NCBI RefSeq assembly: GCF_000425485.1
Contig: NZ_KE384384.1
Location: 268,037 to 332,036, forward strand
DNA from: Flavobacterium tegetincola DSM 22377
Lineage (GTDB): Bacteria; Bacteroidota; Bacteroidia; Flavobacteriales; Flavobacteriaceae
Direction: 5' to 3'
Length of the DNA: 64,000 bases
Below are positions 35,033 to 43,953 of this stretch, piece by piece (the stretch's first letter is position 1; each line of letters begins with the position of its first letter). The position numbers and the translations under genes were made by a program. Under the pieces are notes generated by a model. The model was not told where the DNA came from. It was given only the letters and a program-made list of their open reading frames with translations, and did not search any database.

Positions 35033-35404
35033 ATGCAAAAAATGTTTCGCACATATCTTATTATGTTGACATTAGGCCTGTTTTTACTGCCTAATGCGAT
35101 GTTTGCGCGTGGAACTCAAACAGAAATGAAATGTTGTTCGAAATCGGTTTCGTCTGAAACCACTCCTAAAAAGTGTTGCAAAGACAAATCTTCTCAAAAA
35201 GAACACAAAGGAGGTTGCGAAGGAAAATGTGGCAATTCCACGTGCACTACAGCATCTGTGATTTCTGTTATTGCTTTTTTAGACGCTAGTACGTCTAACA
35301 CTAATTCTTTTGATTTTTCAACTGAAAAACAATTATTTTACGATTCTAAAACCTTTATTTCTGCTGGTTTTTCATCATTATGGCTTATTCCTAAAATAGG
35401 CTAA
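35033..35404 (+). CDS. Small secreted Cys-rich protein heading the copper island
   Basis: A 123-residue (or 120, from the ATG at 35042) protein with a signal peptide ending near NAMFARG. A Lys/Cys-rich stretch follows with pairs KCCSK and KKCCKD, then GGCEGKCGNSTC, eight cysteines in about 40 residues. The C-terminus reads FSSLWLIPKIG. I do not recognise a named family. Cysteine spacing and position directly ahead of HMA and copper-export genes suggest periplasmic metal binding or sensing. Many Lys and Ser residues between the cysteines argue against a folded enzyme. Confidence 0.7.
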   Translation: MQKMFRTYLIMLTLGLFLLPNAMFARGTQTEMKCCSKSVSSETTPKKCCKDKSSQKEHKGGCEGKCGNSTCTTASVISVIAFLDASTSNTNSFDFSTEKQLFYDSKTFISAGFSSLWLIPKIG

Positions 35405-35590
35405 TTCAATTCTTGACAGCATAAATTGCGTCCATTTTTCAGCGATTGCTGTTTCTTTTAATCAACGTACCATCAATTATTTGCCCGTTTTCACTTGCAC
35501 AATAATTCCATTTCGTTGTTTTTTACTCAACATTTATTATCAAAAATCGCATTCAGAAAATCTCTTATCTGTTTGCAAAAAATACCTATT

Positions 35591-36457
35591 ATGAAAAATT
35601 CAATTTCAAATATAGCTGTGGCAGTCGTACTGTTGCTGTCTATCACACCTAGCTTTGCACAAATTAAAAATGCCAAAACCGAAACGGTGAAAATTTACGG
35701 CAATTGTGGCATGTGCGAAACCAACATCGAAAAAGCTGGAAATCTAAAAAAAGTGGCTTCAGTAGATTGGAACAAAGACACTAAAATGGCAACGCTTACT
35801 TACGATGCCACCAAAACAAATCAAGATGAAATCCTGAAACGCATTGCACTTGCCGGATACGACAGCACTGCATTTCTAGCTCCTGACGACGTGTATGCCA
35901 ATTTACACGGCTGCTGCCAATACGATCGCGATGCGAATATTCCTGTGGAGGAAGATGCAAATCATCCCGTAAACACTTCCGCATCTGACGTTACTGTAGA
36001 AGTCACTGCCGAAAATTGGGTTGTATTAGGACCAATGGAAGCCGTTTTTGAAACTTATTTTGAGTTAAAAAACACATTAGTAGCTTCGGATTCCAAATTA
36101 GCTTCGGCGAAAGCCAAACAATTATTGAATGTCATTAATGTGGTTAAAATGGAAACATTGGAAAGTAATGTTCACATCGTTTGGATGAAAGTCATGAGCA
36201 ATCTAAAATCAGATACTGATGCAATTGCTAAAGCAAATGACATTGCAAAACAGCGCAATTACTTCATCACACTTTCTGAAAATATGTACCAATTGATGGC
36301 CATTTCAAAAATGGAAACTCCTATTTATGTTCAGCATTGTCCAATGGCAAATGACGGAAAAGGCGCCAACTGGTTGAGTAAAGAAAGTGCGGTAAAAAAT
36401 CCATACTACGGTTCGATGATGTTGAGTTGCGGTAAAACGGTAGAAACGATTGAATAA
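35591..36457 (+). CDS. Secreted HMA + DUF3347 copper-binding protein
   Basis: From the ATG at 35591 the protein has 288 residues: a signal peptide ending in PSFAQ, and an HMA-like domain with CGMC (Cys39-x-x-Cys42) and KIYGNCGMCETNIEKA. A linker with HGCCQYDRD follows, then a DUF3347 domain of about 170 residues containing YVQHCPMAND and SMMLSCGKTVE. An in-frame TTG at 35495 would put the signal peptide internal, so 35591 is preferred. DUF3347 is often found with CusB-type efflux parts and with periplasmic copper chaperones. It probably captures Cu(I) in the periplasm. Confidence 0.85.
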   Translation: MKNSISNIAVAVVLLLSITPSFAQIKNAKTETVKIYGNCGMCETNIEKAGNLKKVASVDWNKDTKMATLTYDATKTNQDEILKRIALAGYDSTAFLAPDDVYANLHGCCQYDRDANIPVEEDANHPVNTSASDVTVEVTAENWVVLGPMEAVFETYFELKNTLVASDSKLASAKAKQLLNVINVVKMETLESNVHIVWMKVMSNLKSDTDAIAKANDIAKQRNYFITLSENMYQLMAISKMETPIYVQHCPMANDGKGANWLSKESAVKNPYYGSMMLSCGKTVETIE

Positions 36458-36526
36458 TTAAATCGATTATTCAGAATTAAAATTAGCAGGTAAAAATAAC
36501 CTCATCACATATAAAAAGAAATAAAA

Positions 36527-37024
36527 ATGAAAACATTCAATCCTAAATACAGTGTATTAGTACTCTTAATGGCTTTAATTTCAATATCAAGTCAAGCACA
36601 AATTGCTAAAGCAGAAATTCAAGCAACGGGATTAACGTGTTCCATGTGTTCCAATGCGATCAACAAACAGTTGAAATCACTAGCTGAAGTTGAAAATGTT
36701 GAAATTGATTTGAACAGCAACACTTTTACAGTTACTTTAAAAGCAAACAACAATGTGAATCCCGACTTTTTTAAAGAAAATGTTGAAAAAGCAGGATTCT
36801 TTATTGGTTCACTGGTCTTAACTGTAGAGCCAAAAACGATTGCTCAAAAACCATACGTGGTGCTTGATGGTAAAACAAAATCAGCGAGACCTATTGAAGT
36901 GCAGGTTTTAGACAAAGGTTATGTGACCGACAAAACGTTCAAAAAATTGTCGAAGTCGTATAAAAATAGTACGACATACAACACCAGTAATGAAGCTGAT
37001 TTCCATGTAAAAATCACTGACTGA
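36527..37024 (+). CDS. Secreted HMA-domain protein
   Basis: A 165-residue protein: signal peptide ending SSQAQ, then an HMA domain with GLTCSMCSNAINKQL (Cys38-x-x-Cys41) and the usual beta-alpha-beta-beta-alpha-beta pattern to about residue 97. A roughly 70-residue tail begins KPYVVLDGKTKSARP and has no cysteines. The metal motif predicts Cu(I) binding in the periplasm. Its stop overlaps the next ATG by one base (37024), so the barrel protein is co-translated. A metallochaperone delivering copper to the neighbouring export proteins is the simplest reading. Confidence 0.83.
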   Translation: MKTFNPKYSVLVLLMALISISSQAQIAKAEIQATGLTCSMCSNAINKQLKSLAEVENVEIDLNSNTFTVTLKANNNVNPDFFKENVEKAGFFIGSLVLTVEPKTIAQKPYVVLDGKTKSARPIEVQVLDKGYVTDKTFKKLSKSYKNSTTYNTSNEADFHVKITD

Positions 37025-37833
37025 TGAAGCACTTTTTAATAGCAATCAGTTTCTTGTTTTTCCAAAAAAGCATCGGTCAGGAATTGTTTCTGATGACCGA
37101 TCCCGCAAGTAATGTTCCTGCCAATTCTGTTGGCGTGAATGTGCTACAGTCGGCTTTCGAAAGAACTATAAATTCAGAATATATCTACAGTATGATGCCC
37201 GAAGTCACTTATGGCCTTAATAGGAATTTGATGTTTCGCGCTACTGCCTTCTTAAGTAATCGGGACAAAGGTTTACAGGCAGAAGGCGGTAGTTTTATGG
37301 CTAAATATCGCTTTTACTCGGAAGACGATTTGAACAGTCACTTTCGGATGGCAGCTTTTGGTCGGTATAGTTTTAATAATGGGTCCATTCGTCAAGAACA
37401 ACTTGAGATTATGGGACGCAATTCTGGTTTTGAAACGGGCCTTGTGGCTACAAAATTGATTAAAAAATTGGCGGTTAGTTCGACGGTTAGTTTTGAAAAA
37501 GTCTTTGATAACGAACCGAATCATACTTTTCCGCATCAACTCGGAGACCATGCTACAAATTACACGCTGTCATTTGGTCAACTGATTTACCCTAAAAAGT
37601 ACACCAGTTTAAAACAAACTAACATCAATTTGATGCTCGAATTTGTAGGTCAAACCATTAATGAAAATGGAAAATCCTATATCGATGTTGTTCCTGTGGT
37701 TCAATTTATTTTCAACAGTCAAGCGCGTTTGGATGTGGCTTACCGAAAAGAATTGTTGAGCTCCATGGTTCGTTCTGCACCTGACGGCGTTTATCTGAAT
37801 TTATATTACACTTTTTTTAATGTGAAAAAATAG
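37024..37833 (+). CDS. Outer-membrane barrel-like protein of the copper island
   Basis: A 269-residue protein with a signal peptide ending KSIGQ and a chain of amphipathic strands (MFRATAFLSNRD, SFMAKYRFYSED, FRMAAFGRYSFNN) ending GVYLNLYYTFFNVKK. No cysteines, Met clusters or enzyme motifs are visible. It looks like a small porin-type barrel whose specific family I cannot name. Direct overlap with the HMA gene suggests a partner role, for example as a receptor or exit path for the metal or its carrier. Confidence 0.72.
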   Translation: MKHFLIAISFLFFQKSIGQELFLMTDPASNVPANSVGVNVLQSAFERTINSEYIYSMMPEVTYGLNRNLMFRATAFLSNRDKGLQAEGGSFMAKYRFYSEDDLNSHFRMAAFGRYSFNNGSIRQEQLEIMGRNSGFETGLVATKLIKKLAVSSTVSFEKVFDNEPNHTFPHQLGDHATNYTLSFGQLIYPKKYTSLKQTNINLMLEFVGQTINENGKSYIDVVPVVQFIFNSQARLDVAYRKELLSSMVRSAPDGVYLNLYYTFFNVKK

Positions 37834-37922
37834 AGCGTCTATCGTTTTACACAGTGAGAAGTTAGGATGCAAAAAAGCAAATACTAAATAGCACTTTTGA
37901 CGTGCTAATAAATTACGAAAAA

Positions 37923-40439
37923 ATGACACATACATATACAGTTAAGGGAATGACCTGTTCCGGTTGTGAAGCCAAAGTTCAAAAAGATTTATCTAAAGTT
38001 GAATTCGTCACTCATGTAGTCGTTTCCAAAGAAAAGCACGAGGCACTTATTACAATGGCTCAACATGTGGAACTAGAAACCTTGCAAAAAGCTTTAGGTG
38101 GAAAAGCGAGTACCTATCAAATTTCTTTACCAAATGCTGCGGAAACAAAGACAAAAATTTGTTGTTCCACAGAAAATAAAGACAATACATCTAGTAATTC
38201 AAAAAACAATATAGGGAGGGGAACTTACTACTGTCCAATGCATTGCGAAGGCGATAAAACCTATGATAAAGCAGGCGATTGCCCGGTTTGCGGAATGGAC
38301 TTGGTCAAAGCGCCCACTTCGAATCAAGTGAGGCAATATACGTGTCCGATGCATCCCGAAATCGTCGAGAACGAACCTGGAAGTTGTCCGATTTGTGGAA
38401 TGGATTTACTGCCGATGGAACCGGTGGATTCGGAAGAAAACAAAACCTATGCGACGCTTTGGCACAGAATGAAAGTTGCGATGTTGTTTAGTATACCAAT
38501 CTTCATTATTTCGATGTCGGATATGATTCCCAATAATCCTTTGTATCAATTAATGGAATTGAAGTATTGGAATTGGGTTCAGTTCGCGTTTACGCTGCCT
38601 GTAGTATTTTATGCTTGTTGGATGTTTTTTGAAAGAGCCTATAAATCCATTGTGAATTGGAATTTGAATATGTTTACCTTAATTGGTATTGGAACGGGAG
38701 TTGCCTTTCTTTTTAGTATTGTAGGTATGTTGTTTCCCGACGTATTTCCACCTCAATTTCGAACTGAAAATGGAACAGTTCACTTGTATTTTGAAGCTAC
38801 AGCTGTAGTGCTGACTTTGGTTTTATTAGGGCAATTGTTAGAAGCAAAAGCGCATAGTAGAACCAGTGGCGCTATTAAAGAGTTATTGAAATTGGCACCA
38901 AAAGAAGCTACTTTAGTTGTTGATGGTGTAGAAAAAATCATCTCAATTCACAGCATCAAAAAAGATGATATTTTACGAGTAAAACCGGGAGAGAAGATTC
39001 CTGTTGATGGAAAGATTACCGAAGGGACCAGTACGATTGATGAATCTATGATTACGGGAGAGCCGATACCCGTGGATAAGAACTCAAAAGATACAGTAAG
39101 TGCTGGAACAATTAACGGTACAAAATCATTTTTAATGGTTGCCGAAAAAGTAGGTTCTGATACTTTACTATCGCAAATTGTGCAGATGGTTAGCGATGCC
39201 AGTCGTTCTCGAGCACCTATTCAGAATCTGGTTGATAAAGTGGCCAAATTTTTTGTTCCTGTCGTGGTTTTAATTTCGGTTGTCACTTTTATAGTGTGGT
39301 GGCAGTTTGGTCCTGAACCGAAATTGGTTTACGGATTTGTCAATGCAATCGCGGTGTTGATTATCGCTTGCCCGTGTGCTTTAGGTTTGGCAACACCAAT
39401 GTCCGTTATGGTTGGCGTTGGAAAAGGAGCAAAATTAGGCGTCTTGATTAAAAACGCTGAAGCCATCGAAAAAATGGACCGGATTGACGTTTTGATTACA
39501 GATAAGACAGGAACGATTACGGAAGGAAAACCATCTGTAGAAAAAATTGTGGTGAAAGATGGCGACGAAAACAACGTTTTGGGAAAAATAGCCTCGCTCA
39601 ATCAAAGTAGCGAACATCCTTTGGCAACTGCCGTAGTTCGTTTTGCTAAAGCTAAAGATGTTGCATTTTCTAAAGTCGCCGACTTCAATTCCGTTACAGG
39701 AAAAGGTGTCCAAGGAAAAATTGATAACGAGCTCATTCTGCTTGGAAACAAAAGCTTAATGGAACAAGGAGGCGTTGCTGATTTTTCGGCGATTGAAAAG
39801 GAAGTTATTGCTGAACAGCAGTTGGGAAAAACGGTTTCTTACATTGCAATTGAAACGAAGGTTGTTGGATTTATAACCATTACCGATGCGATTAAGAAAA
39901 CAAGTATTGACGCCATATCGGAATTAAAAAGACAGGGTATTGAAGTCATTATGATCACGGGTGACAATGAAAATACAGCTAAAGCAGTTGCCGCTGAATT
40001 AAACTTAACCGATTTCAAAGCGGGTTTTTTACCGCAAGACAAATTAGCTTATATTAAAAACTTACAATCGCAAGGGAAAATAGTTGCAATGGCTGGCGAC
40101 GGCATAAACGATGCTCCTGCTTTGGCGCAAGCCGACATTGGAATTGCCATGGGAACGGGAACCGATGTAGCTATTGAAAGTGCCAAAATCACTTTGGTAA
40201 AAGGCGATTTACAAGGTATTGTAAAAGCAAAAAATTTAAGTCATGCTGTGATGAAAAATATCAAGCAAAACTTATTTTTCGCGTTTATCTACAATACCGT
40301 TGGAATACCAATTGCTGCTGGAATTTTATTTCCCTATTTTGGAATTTTGTTATCGCCTATGATTGCCGCTTTGGCAATGAGTTTCAGCTCCGTTTCCGTT
40401 ATTGCAAATGCGTTGCGGTTAAGAACTATTAAAATTTAA
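37923..40439 (+). CDS. copA: Cu(I)-translocating P1B-type ATPase
   Basis: From the ATG at 37923 the protein has 838 residues. Residues 1-70 form an HMA domain with GMTCSGC (Cys12, Cys15). Two heavy-metal-binding CPMH...CGMD modules follow, near 102-127 and 139-163. The P-type core has TGEP, CPC at 483-485, the phosphorylated Asp527 in DKTGT, SEHP and AGDGINDAP. The final helices contain YN and MSFSS, the ligand set typical of Cu(I) pumps. It exports cytoplasmic Cu(I) to the periplasm. An in-frame GTG at 37902 is a less likely start. It is followed 18 bp on by the DUF305 gene. Confidence 0.94.
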   Translation: MTHTYTVKGMTCSGCEAKVQKDLSKVEFVTHVVVSKEKHEALITMAQHVELETLQKALGGKASTYQISLPNAAETKTKICCSTENKDNTSSNSKNNIGRGTYYCPMHCEGDKTYDKAGDCPVCGMDLVKAPTSNQVRQYTCPMHPEIVENEPGSCPICGMDLLPMEPVDSEENKTYATLWHRMKVAMLFSIPIFIISMSDMIPNNPLYQLMELKYWNWVQFAFTLPVVFYACWMFFERAYKSIVNWNLNMFTLIGIGTGVAFLFSIVGMLFPDVFPPQFRTENGTVHLYFEATAVVLTLVLLGQLLEAKAHSRTSGAIKELLKLAPKEATLVVDGVEKIISIHSIKKDDILRVKPGEKIPVDGKITEGTSTIDESMITGEPIPVDKNSKDTVSAGTINGTKSFLMVAEKVGSDTLLSQIVQMVSDASRSRAPIQNLVDKVAKFFVPVVVLISVVTFIVWWQFGPEPKLVYGFVNAIAVLIIACPCALGLATPMSVMVGVGKGAKLGVLIKNAEAIEKMDRIDVLITDKTGTITEGKPSVEKIVVKDGDENNVLGKIASLNQSSEHPLATAVVRFAKAKDVAFSKVADFNSVTGKGVQGKIDNELILLGNKSLMEQGGVADFSAIEKEVIAEQQLGKTVSYIAIETKVVGFITITDAIKKTSIDAISELKRQGIEVIMITGDNENTAKAVAAELNLTDFKAGFLPQDKLAYIKNLQSQGKIVAMAGDGINDAPALAQADIGIAMGTGTDVAIESAKITLVKGDLQGIVKAKNLSHAVMKNIKQNLFFAFIYNTVGIPIAAGILFPYFGILLSPMIAALAMSFSSVSVIANALRLRTIKI

Positions 40440-40457
40440 CCTAAAAAAACATATAAT

Positions 40458-40940
40458 ATGGAACATTCAGATTCACATAAAAAAAACAATCCTTACAGTA
40501 CTTTCTTCTTGATGCTGGGATTATCATTTGTTGCAATGTACGTCACGATGTATTTTAATACCTATTCCATTGACCACGTTTATTTCAGCATGACCCGCTT
40601 TTATATGGTCTCATTGGGAATTTCAACAATGGCGGTAATTATGCTTTTGTTTATGTTGGGAATGTATAAAAACAAGAAGAAAAACACAGCGATTTTACTC
40701 GGAAGTCTTGTGTTATTTAGTTCCGCATTATTTCTTGTCCGCGCACAAAAACCAATTATTGGTGATGTTTTGTGGTTAAAAGGAATGATACCGCACCACT
40801 CGATTGCAATTTTAACAAGCGAAAGAGCTGACATCAGCGACGTTGCAGTTCGGAAATTAGCAGACGAAATAATTAAAGCTCAAAGAAAAGAAATAGAACA
40901 AATGAAAGCAATGATTAAAAGATTAGAAAATGAAAAATAA
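40458..40940 (+). CDS. DUF305 membrane protein
   Basis: A 160-residue protein with three membrane helices (about 17-35, 48-70 and 75-95) and a C-terminal DUF305 region with WLKGMIPHHSIAILTSERAD followed by a charged helix. The Met-x-x-His-His signature of DUF305 is a proposed metal site. Members lie beside copper and silver resistance genes in this phylum. Its last 11 bp overlap the multicopper oxidase start at 40930, so both are translated together. Exact function unknown; a copper-binding helper at the membrane is likely. Confidence 0.85.
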   Translation: MEHSDSHKKNNPYSTFFLMLGLSFVAMYVTMYFNTYSIDHVYFSMTRFYMVSLGISTMAVIMLLFMLGMYKNKKKNTAILLGSLVLFSSALFLVRAQKPIIGDVLWLKGMIPHHSIAILTSERADISDVAVRKLADEIIKAQRKEIEQMKAMIKRLENEK

Positions 40941-43242
40941 ATTACTGATAGCATTTATAATCTTAATGGGATTTACTTCCGTAAATTATGCTCAAAAGGT
41001 GGTTCATTACGATTTGTACGTTCGTGATACTCTTGTCAATTATGCTGGAACAGAAAAAAGAGCGATTGCCGTCAACGGTCAAATTCCGATGCCGACTTTG
41101 ACTTTTACAGAAGGTGACATTGCAGAAATTGTGGTTCATAATGAATTGAAAGAAGGTACGTCGATGCATTGGCACGGGCTTTATTTACCAAATGAATTTG
41201 ATGGAGTGCCCTTCCTTACGCAGAATCCGATTGCACCAGGAGAAACATTTACGTATCGGTTTCCGATAATTCAAAGTGGAACACATTGGTACCATTCGCA
41301 CTCTGGAATGCAAGAGCAAATTGGGATGTACGGATCCTTAATTTTGAAAAAGAAAGCAGACGATGCTACTTTTCGAATCGGAATTGATGACCTTCCACAA
41401 GTTCCGATTATTTTGAGTGAATGGACGAATTACAATCCTAAGAACGTCCACAGAATGTTGCATAATGCTTCCGATTGGTTTGCAATCAAAAAAGGAACCA
41501 CGCAAAGTTATACGGAAGCGATTGGCAAAGGACATTTTAAAACTAAATTAACCAATGAGTGGAAACGAATGTTGGCAATGGATGTCAGCGATATTTATTA
41601 TGATAAATTCTTAATCAACGGTAAAAACGAAAGTCAACTTTCTCAATTTAAAGCGGGCGATAAAGTGCGATTACGTATTGCCAATGCTGGCGCTTCCTCC
41701 TATTTCTGGTTGAACTTTGCCGGCGGAAAAATTACTGTTGTTGCGAATGATGGAAATGACGTGGAACCTGTTGAGGTGGATCGGTTGATCATTGGCGTTT
41801 CTGAAACGTATGATGTGGTGGTTACGATTCCCGCGGAACGTACTTCGTATGAATTTTTAGTCACTCCTGAAGACCGAACCAAATCGGCTTCGATTTATAT
41901 TGGCGAAGGCATTAAACAACTTGTGAGCCCTATGCCAAAGTTGAATTACTTTGAAGGTATGAAAATGATGAATGGCATGATGAACATGGACGGAACGATG
42001 AACGGTATGGGAATGGATATGTCGTTTCAAAAAATGGATATGAATACGGTGATGTATCCAGAAATTTCAAATTCTTCAATGCATATGAAAGATGGAAAAA
42101 TGCCACAAATGAATCATTCAAGTCATGCCATGAATTCTGCTCCTAAATCCGTTACAACAGTGAAAGAAGATAAGAAAAAAGAGGCTACAGATCATTCAAA
42201 CCACACGATGAGTCCTATGCAATCTGATTTAATAACATTAAATTATTCAATGCTGAAATCGCCAACTGTAACAACGCTTCCAAAAAACGCTCCGGTCAAG
42301 GAATTGCGTTTTGAACTTACCGGAAACATGAACCGTTATGTTTGGAGTATGGACAATAAAGTGCTTTCTGAAGTGGATAAAATCTTGATTAAGAAAGGTG
42401 AAATCGTGCGGATTACTTTGTATAATAATTCGATGATGCGTCATCCGATGCATTTGCACGGTCATGATTTTCGAATTTTAAATGGACAAGGGGATTTTGC
42501 TCCACTGAAAAATGTGTTGGATATTATGCCTATGGAAACCGATGTGATCGAATTTGCAGCCAATGCAGATGGCGATTGGTTTTTTCATTGTCACATTTTA
42601 TACCACATGATGGCGGGCATGAATCGCGTATTTAGTTATGAAGATTCAAAGCCCAATCCTTTTTTACCCAACAAAGAAAAAGCGTATCAAAAGCTACAAG
42701 CAGAAAGTAATCCGTTTCATTTTATGGTCGAAAATGATTTTGCTACCAACGGAAATGACGGTCAAGCAATGCTTCAAAACGCACGTTGGAGTTTTGGAAC
42801 CGAATGGCGTTTGGGGTATCATGATGCTCATGGTTATGAATCTGAAACGCATATTGGACGATACATTGGCAGGAATCAGTGGTTTATGCCTTTTGTTGGA
42901 TTTGACGTAAGGTACAGAAAGTTAGAAAATGGAGCTGTAGAAGAAAATGTATTTGGTCAAAAAAGCACGAAAGACAAACGGATTCAGGCCAGTTTGGGAT
43001 TTGCTTACACGTTGCCGATGTTGGTTATTTTTCAAGCCGAAGCTTACCACGATGGAAATGTCAGATTGCAACTGATGCGGGAAGATATTCCTGTTTCTCC
43101 TCGTTTACGCATGTCTTTTATGGTGAATACCGATAAAGAATACATGGGTGGTTTTAAATATATTGTAGGAAAAAATATGGGTATTACGACACATTACGAT
43201 AGCGATATGGGTATTGGATTTGGCGTGAATTTAAATTACTAA
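40930..43242 (+). CDS. Multicopper oxidase (CopA type) with Met/His-rich insert and C-terminal barrel-like extension
   Basis: The 770-residue secreted protein has a signal peptide ending SVNYAQ. Copper-site blocks HWHGLYLP (His80, His82), THWYHSHSG, HPMHLHGHDF (His505-His512) and HCHILYHMMAGM (His553-His555) give the T1 and T2/T3 ligands. Between cupredoxin domains 2 and 3 lies a Met/His-rich stretch (around 338-430) like the copper-binding inserts of CueO and PcoA. After residue 590 about 180 extra residues follow, strand-like and ending FGVNLNY, as in an outer-membrane protein. It should oxidise Cu(I) in the periplasm. A stop and strong terminator follow. Confidence 0.9.
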   Translation: MKNKLLIAFIILMGFTSVNYAQKVVHYDLYVRDTLVNYAGTEKRAIAVNGQIPMPTLTFTEGDIAEIVVHNELKEGTSMHWHGLYLPNEFDGVPFLTQNPIAPGETFTYRFPIIQSGTHWYHSHSGMQEQIGMYGSLILKKKADDATFRIGIDDLPQVPIILSEWTNYNPKNVHRMLHNASDWFAIKKGTTQSYTEAIGKGHFKTKLTNEWKRMLAMDVSDIYYDKFLINGKNESQLSQFKAGDKVRLRIANAGASSYFWLNFAGGKITVVANDGNDVEPVEVDRLIIGVSETYDVVVTIPAERTSYEFLVTPEDRTKSASIYIGEGIKQLVSPMPKLNYFEGMKMMNGMMNMDGTMNGMGMDMSFQKMDMNTVMYPEISNSSMHMKDGKMPQMNHSSHAMNSAPKSVTTVKEDKKKEATDHSNHTMSPMQSDLITLNYSMLKSPTVTTLPKNAPVKELRFELTGNMNRYVWSMDNKVLSEVDKILIKKGEIVRITLYNNSMMRHPMHLHGHDFRILNGQGDFAPLKNVLDIMPMETDVIEFAANADGDWFFHCHILYHMMAGMNRVFSYEDSKPNPFLPNKEKAYQKLQAESNPFHFMVENDFATNGNDGQAMLQNARWSFGTEWRLGYHDAHGYESETHIGRYIGRNQWFMPFVGFDVRYRKLENGAVEENVFGQKSTKDKRIQASLGFAYTLPMLVIFQAEAYHDGNVRLQLMREDIPVSPRLRMSFMVNTDKEYMGGFKYIVGKNMGITTHYDSDMGIGFGVNLNY

Positions 43243-43265
43243 AACTCAAATAAATGGAAATGATG

Positions 43266-43300
43266 AAGGACTAGCTTTTAAAAGTTAGTCCTTTATTTTT
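43266..43300 (+). terminator. Rho-independent terminator after the copper island
   Basis: AAGGACTAGCTTTT pairs with AAAAGTTAGTCCTT (one G-T wobble) as a 14-bp stem with no extra loop bases, followed by a T-rich run (TATTTTTTG). It lies 24 bp past the multicopper oxidase stop and serves the plus strand only. Confidence 0.8.
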
Positions 43301-43415
43301 TGATCTGTTGCCAGCTTTGGTCATTCTATTTCCAAGTCGGTCAGCAGTTTTTCTTAAAGTTCAAAAAGCGGTTACTACGAAGGTTTAATCATCAGCACTG
43401 CGACAGGAGTTCCTT

Positions 43416-43919
43416 TTAAAATCGGGTCCATTTATTACCGTTATAAACCATCACGCCTTTTAAGACCGTATCATAATACATTAAACCCGCCACTGGATTG
43501 TTAAAACGGAGGTTTCCATTGGCCAATTTGGGTAAGACTACCGCTCTGGTTTCTCCATGATCAGTTCCAAAGACAATAACGCCTTTTGCACTGGAACTTG
43601 TAGTACCGATAAATATTCGGTTGAGGTCTGTTCCTGATTGCACTCCACCGGTAGCTCCACCTGGAATTACAGCACTCCAATCTTCGGAGTTACCAAAATA
43701 CCTAAAACTACCCGTAGATCCATCAAAAGCAATCGTGCCCGGACTTGCCTTCATTGTAGCTGCATTGAGTATTGGTGTAATTACAATTCCCCGAACTTCG
43801 GTTCCGAAATCTAGTATGGCGCTGCCGTCTACGGTGGTTTTACCTATTGCTATTCCGCCTTGTGCCAAAGCATTTAAGCAGCACATTATTAGAAAAGAAG
43901 TTGTAATTGTATTTTTCAT
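43416..43919 (-). CDS. Secreted protein with repeated PxxGxxxYD...W motif
   Basis: The 167-residue protein has a signal peptide (MKNTITTSFLIMCCLNALAQ), then GGIAIGKTTVDGSAILDF. Two copies of a short pattern follow: PGTIAFDGSTGSFRYF...W and PVAGLMYYDTVLKGVMVY...W, the second ending the protein. This pattern is common in surface proteins of Flavobacteria, including tail-fibre-like and adhesin-like ones, but I know no named function. The last residues of the metalloprotease upstream show the same pattern. The genes are 34 bp apart and probably co-transcribed. Confidence 0.7.
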   Translation of the reverse strand: MKNTITTSFLIMCCLNALAQGGIAIGKTTVDGSAILDFGTEVRGIVITPILNAATMKASPGTIAFDGSTGSFRYFGNSEDWSAVIPGGATGGVQSGTDLNRIFIGTTSSSAKGVIVFGTDHGETRAVVLPKLANGNLRFNNPVAGLMYYDTVLKGVMVYNGNKWTRF

Positions 43920-43953
43920 GATTTCATCTTTAATCCTTTTGACTTATCGCACT

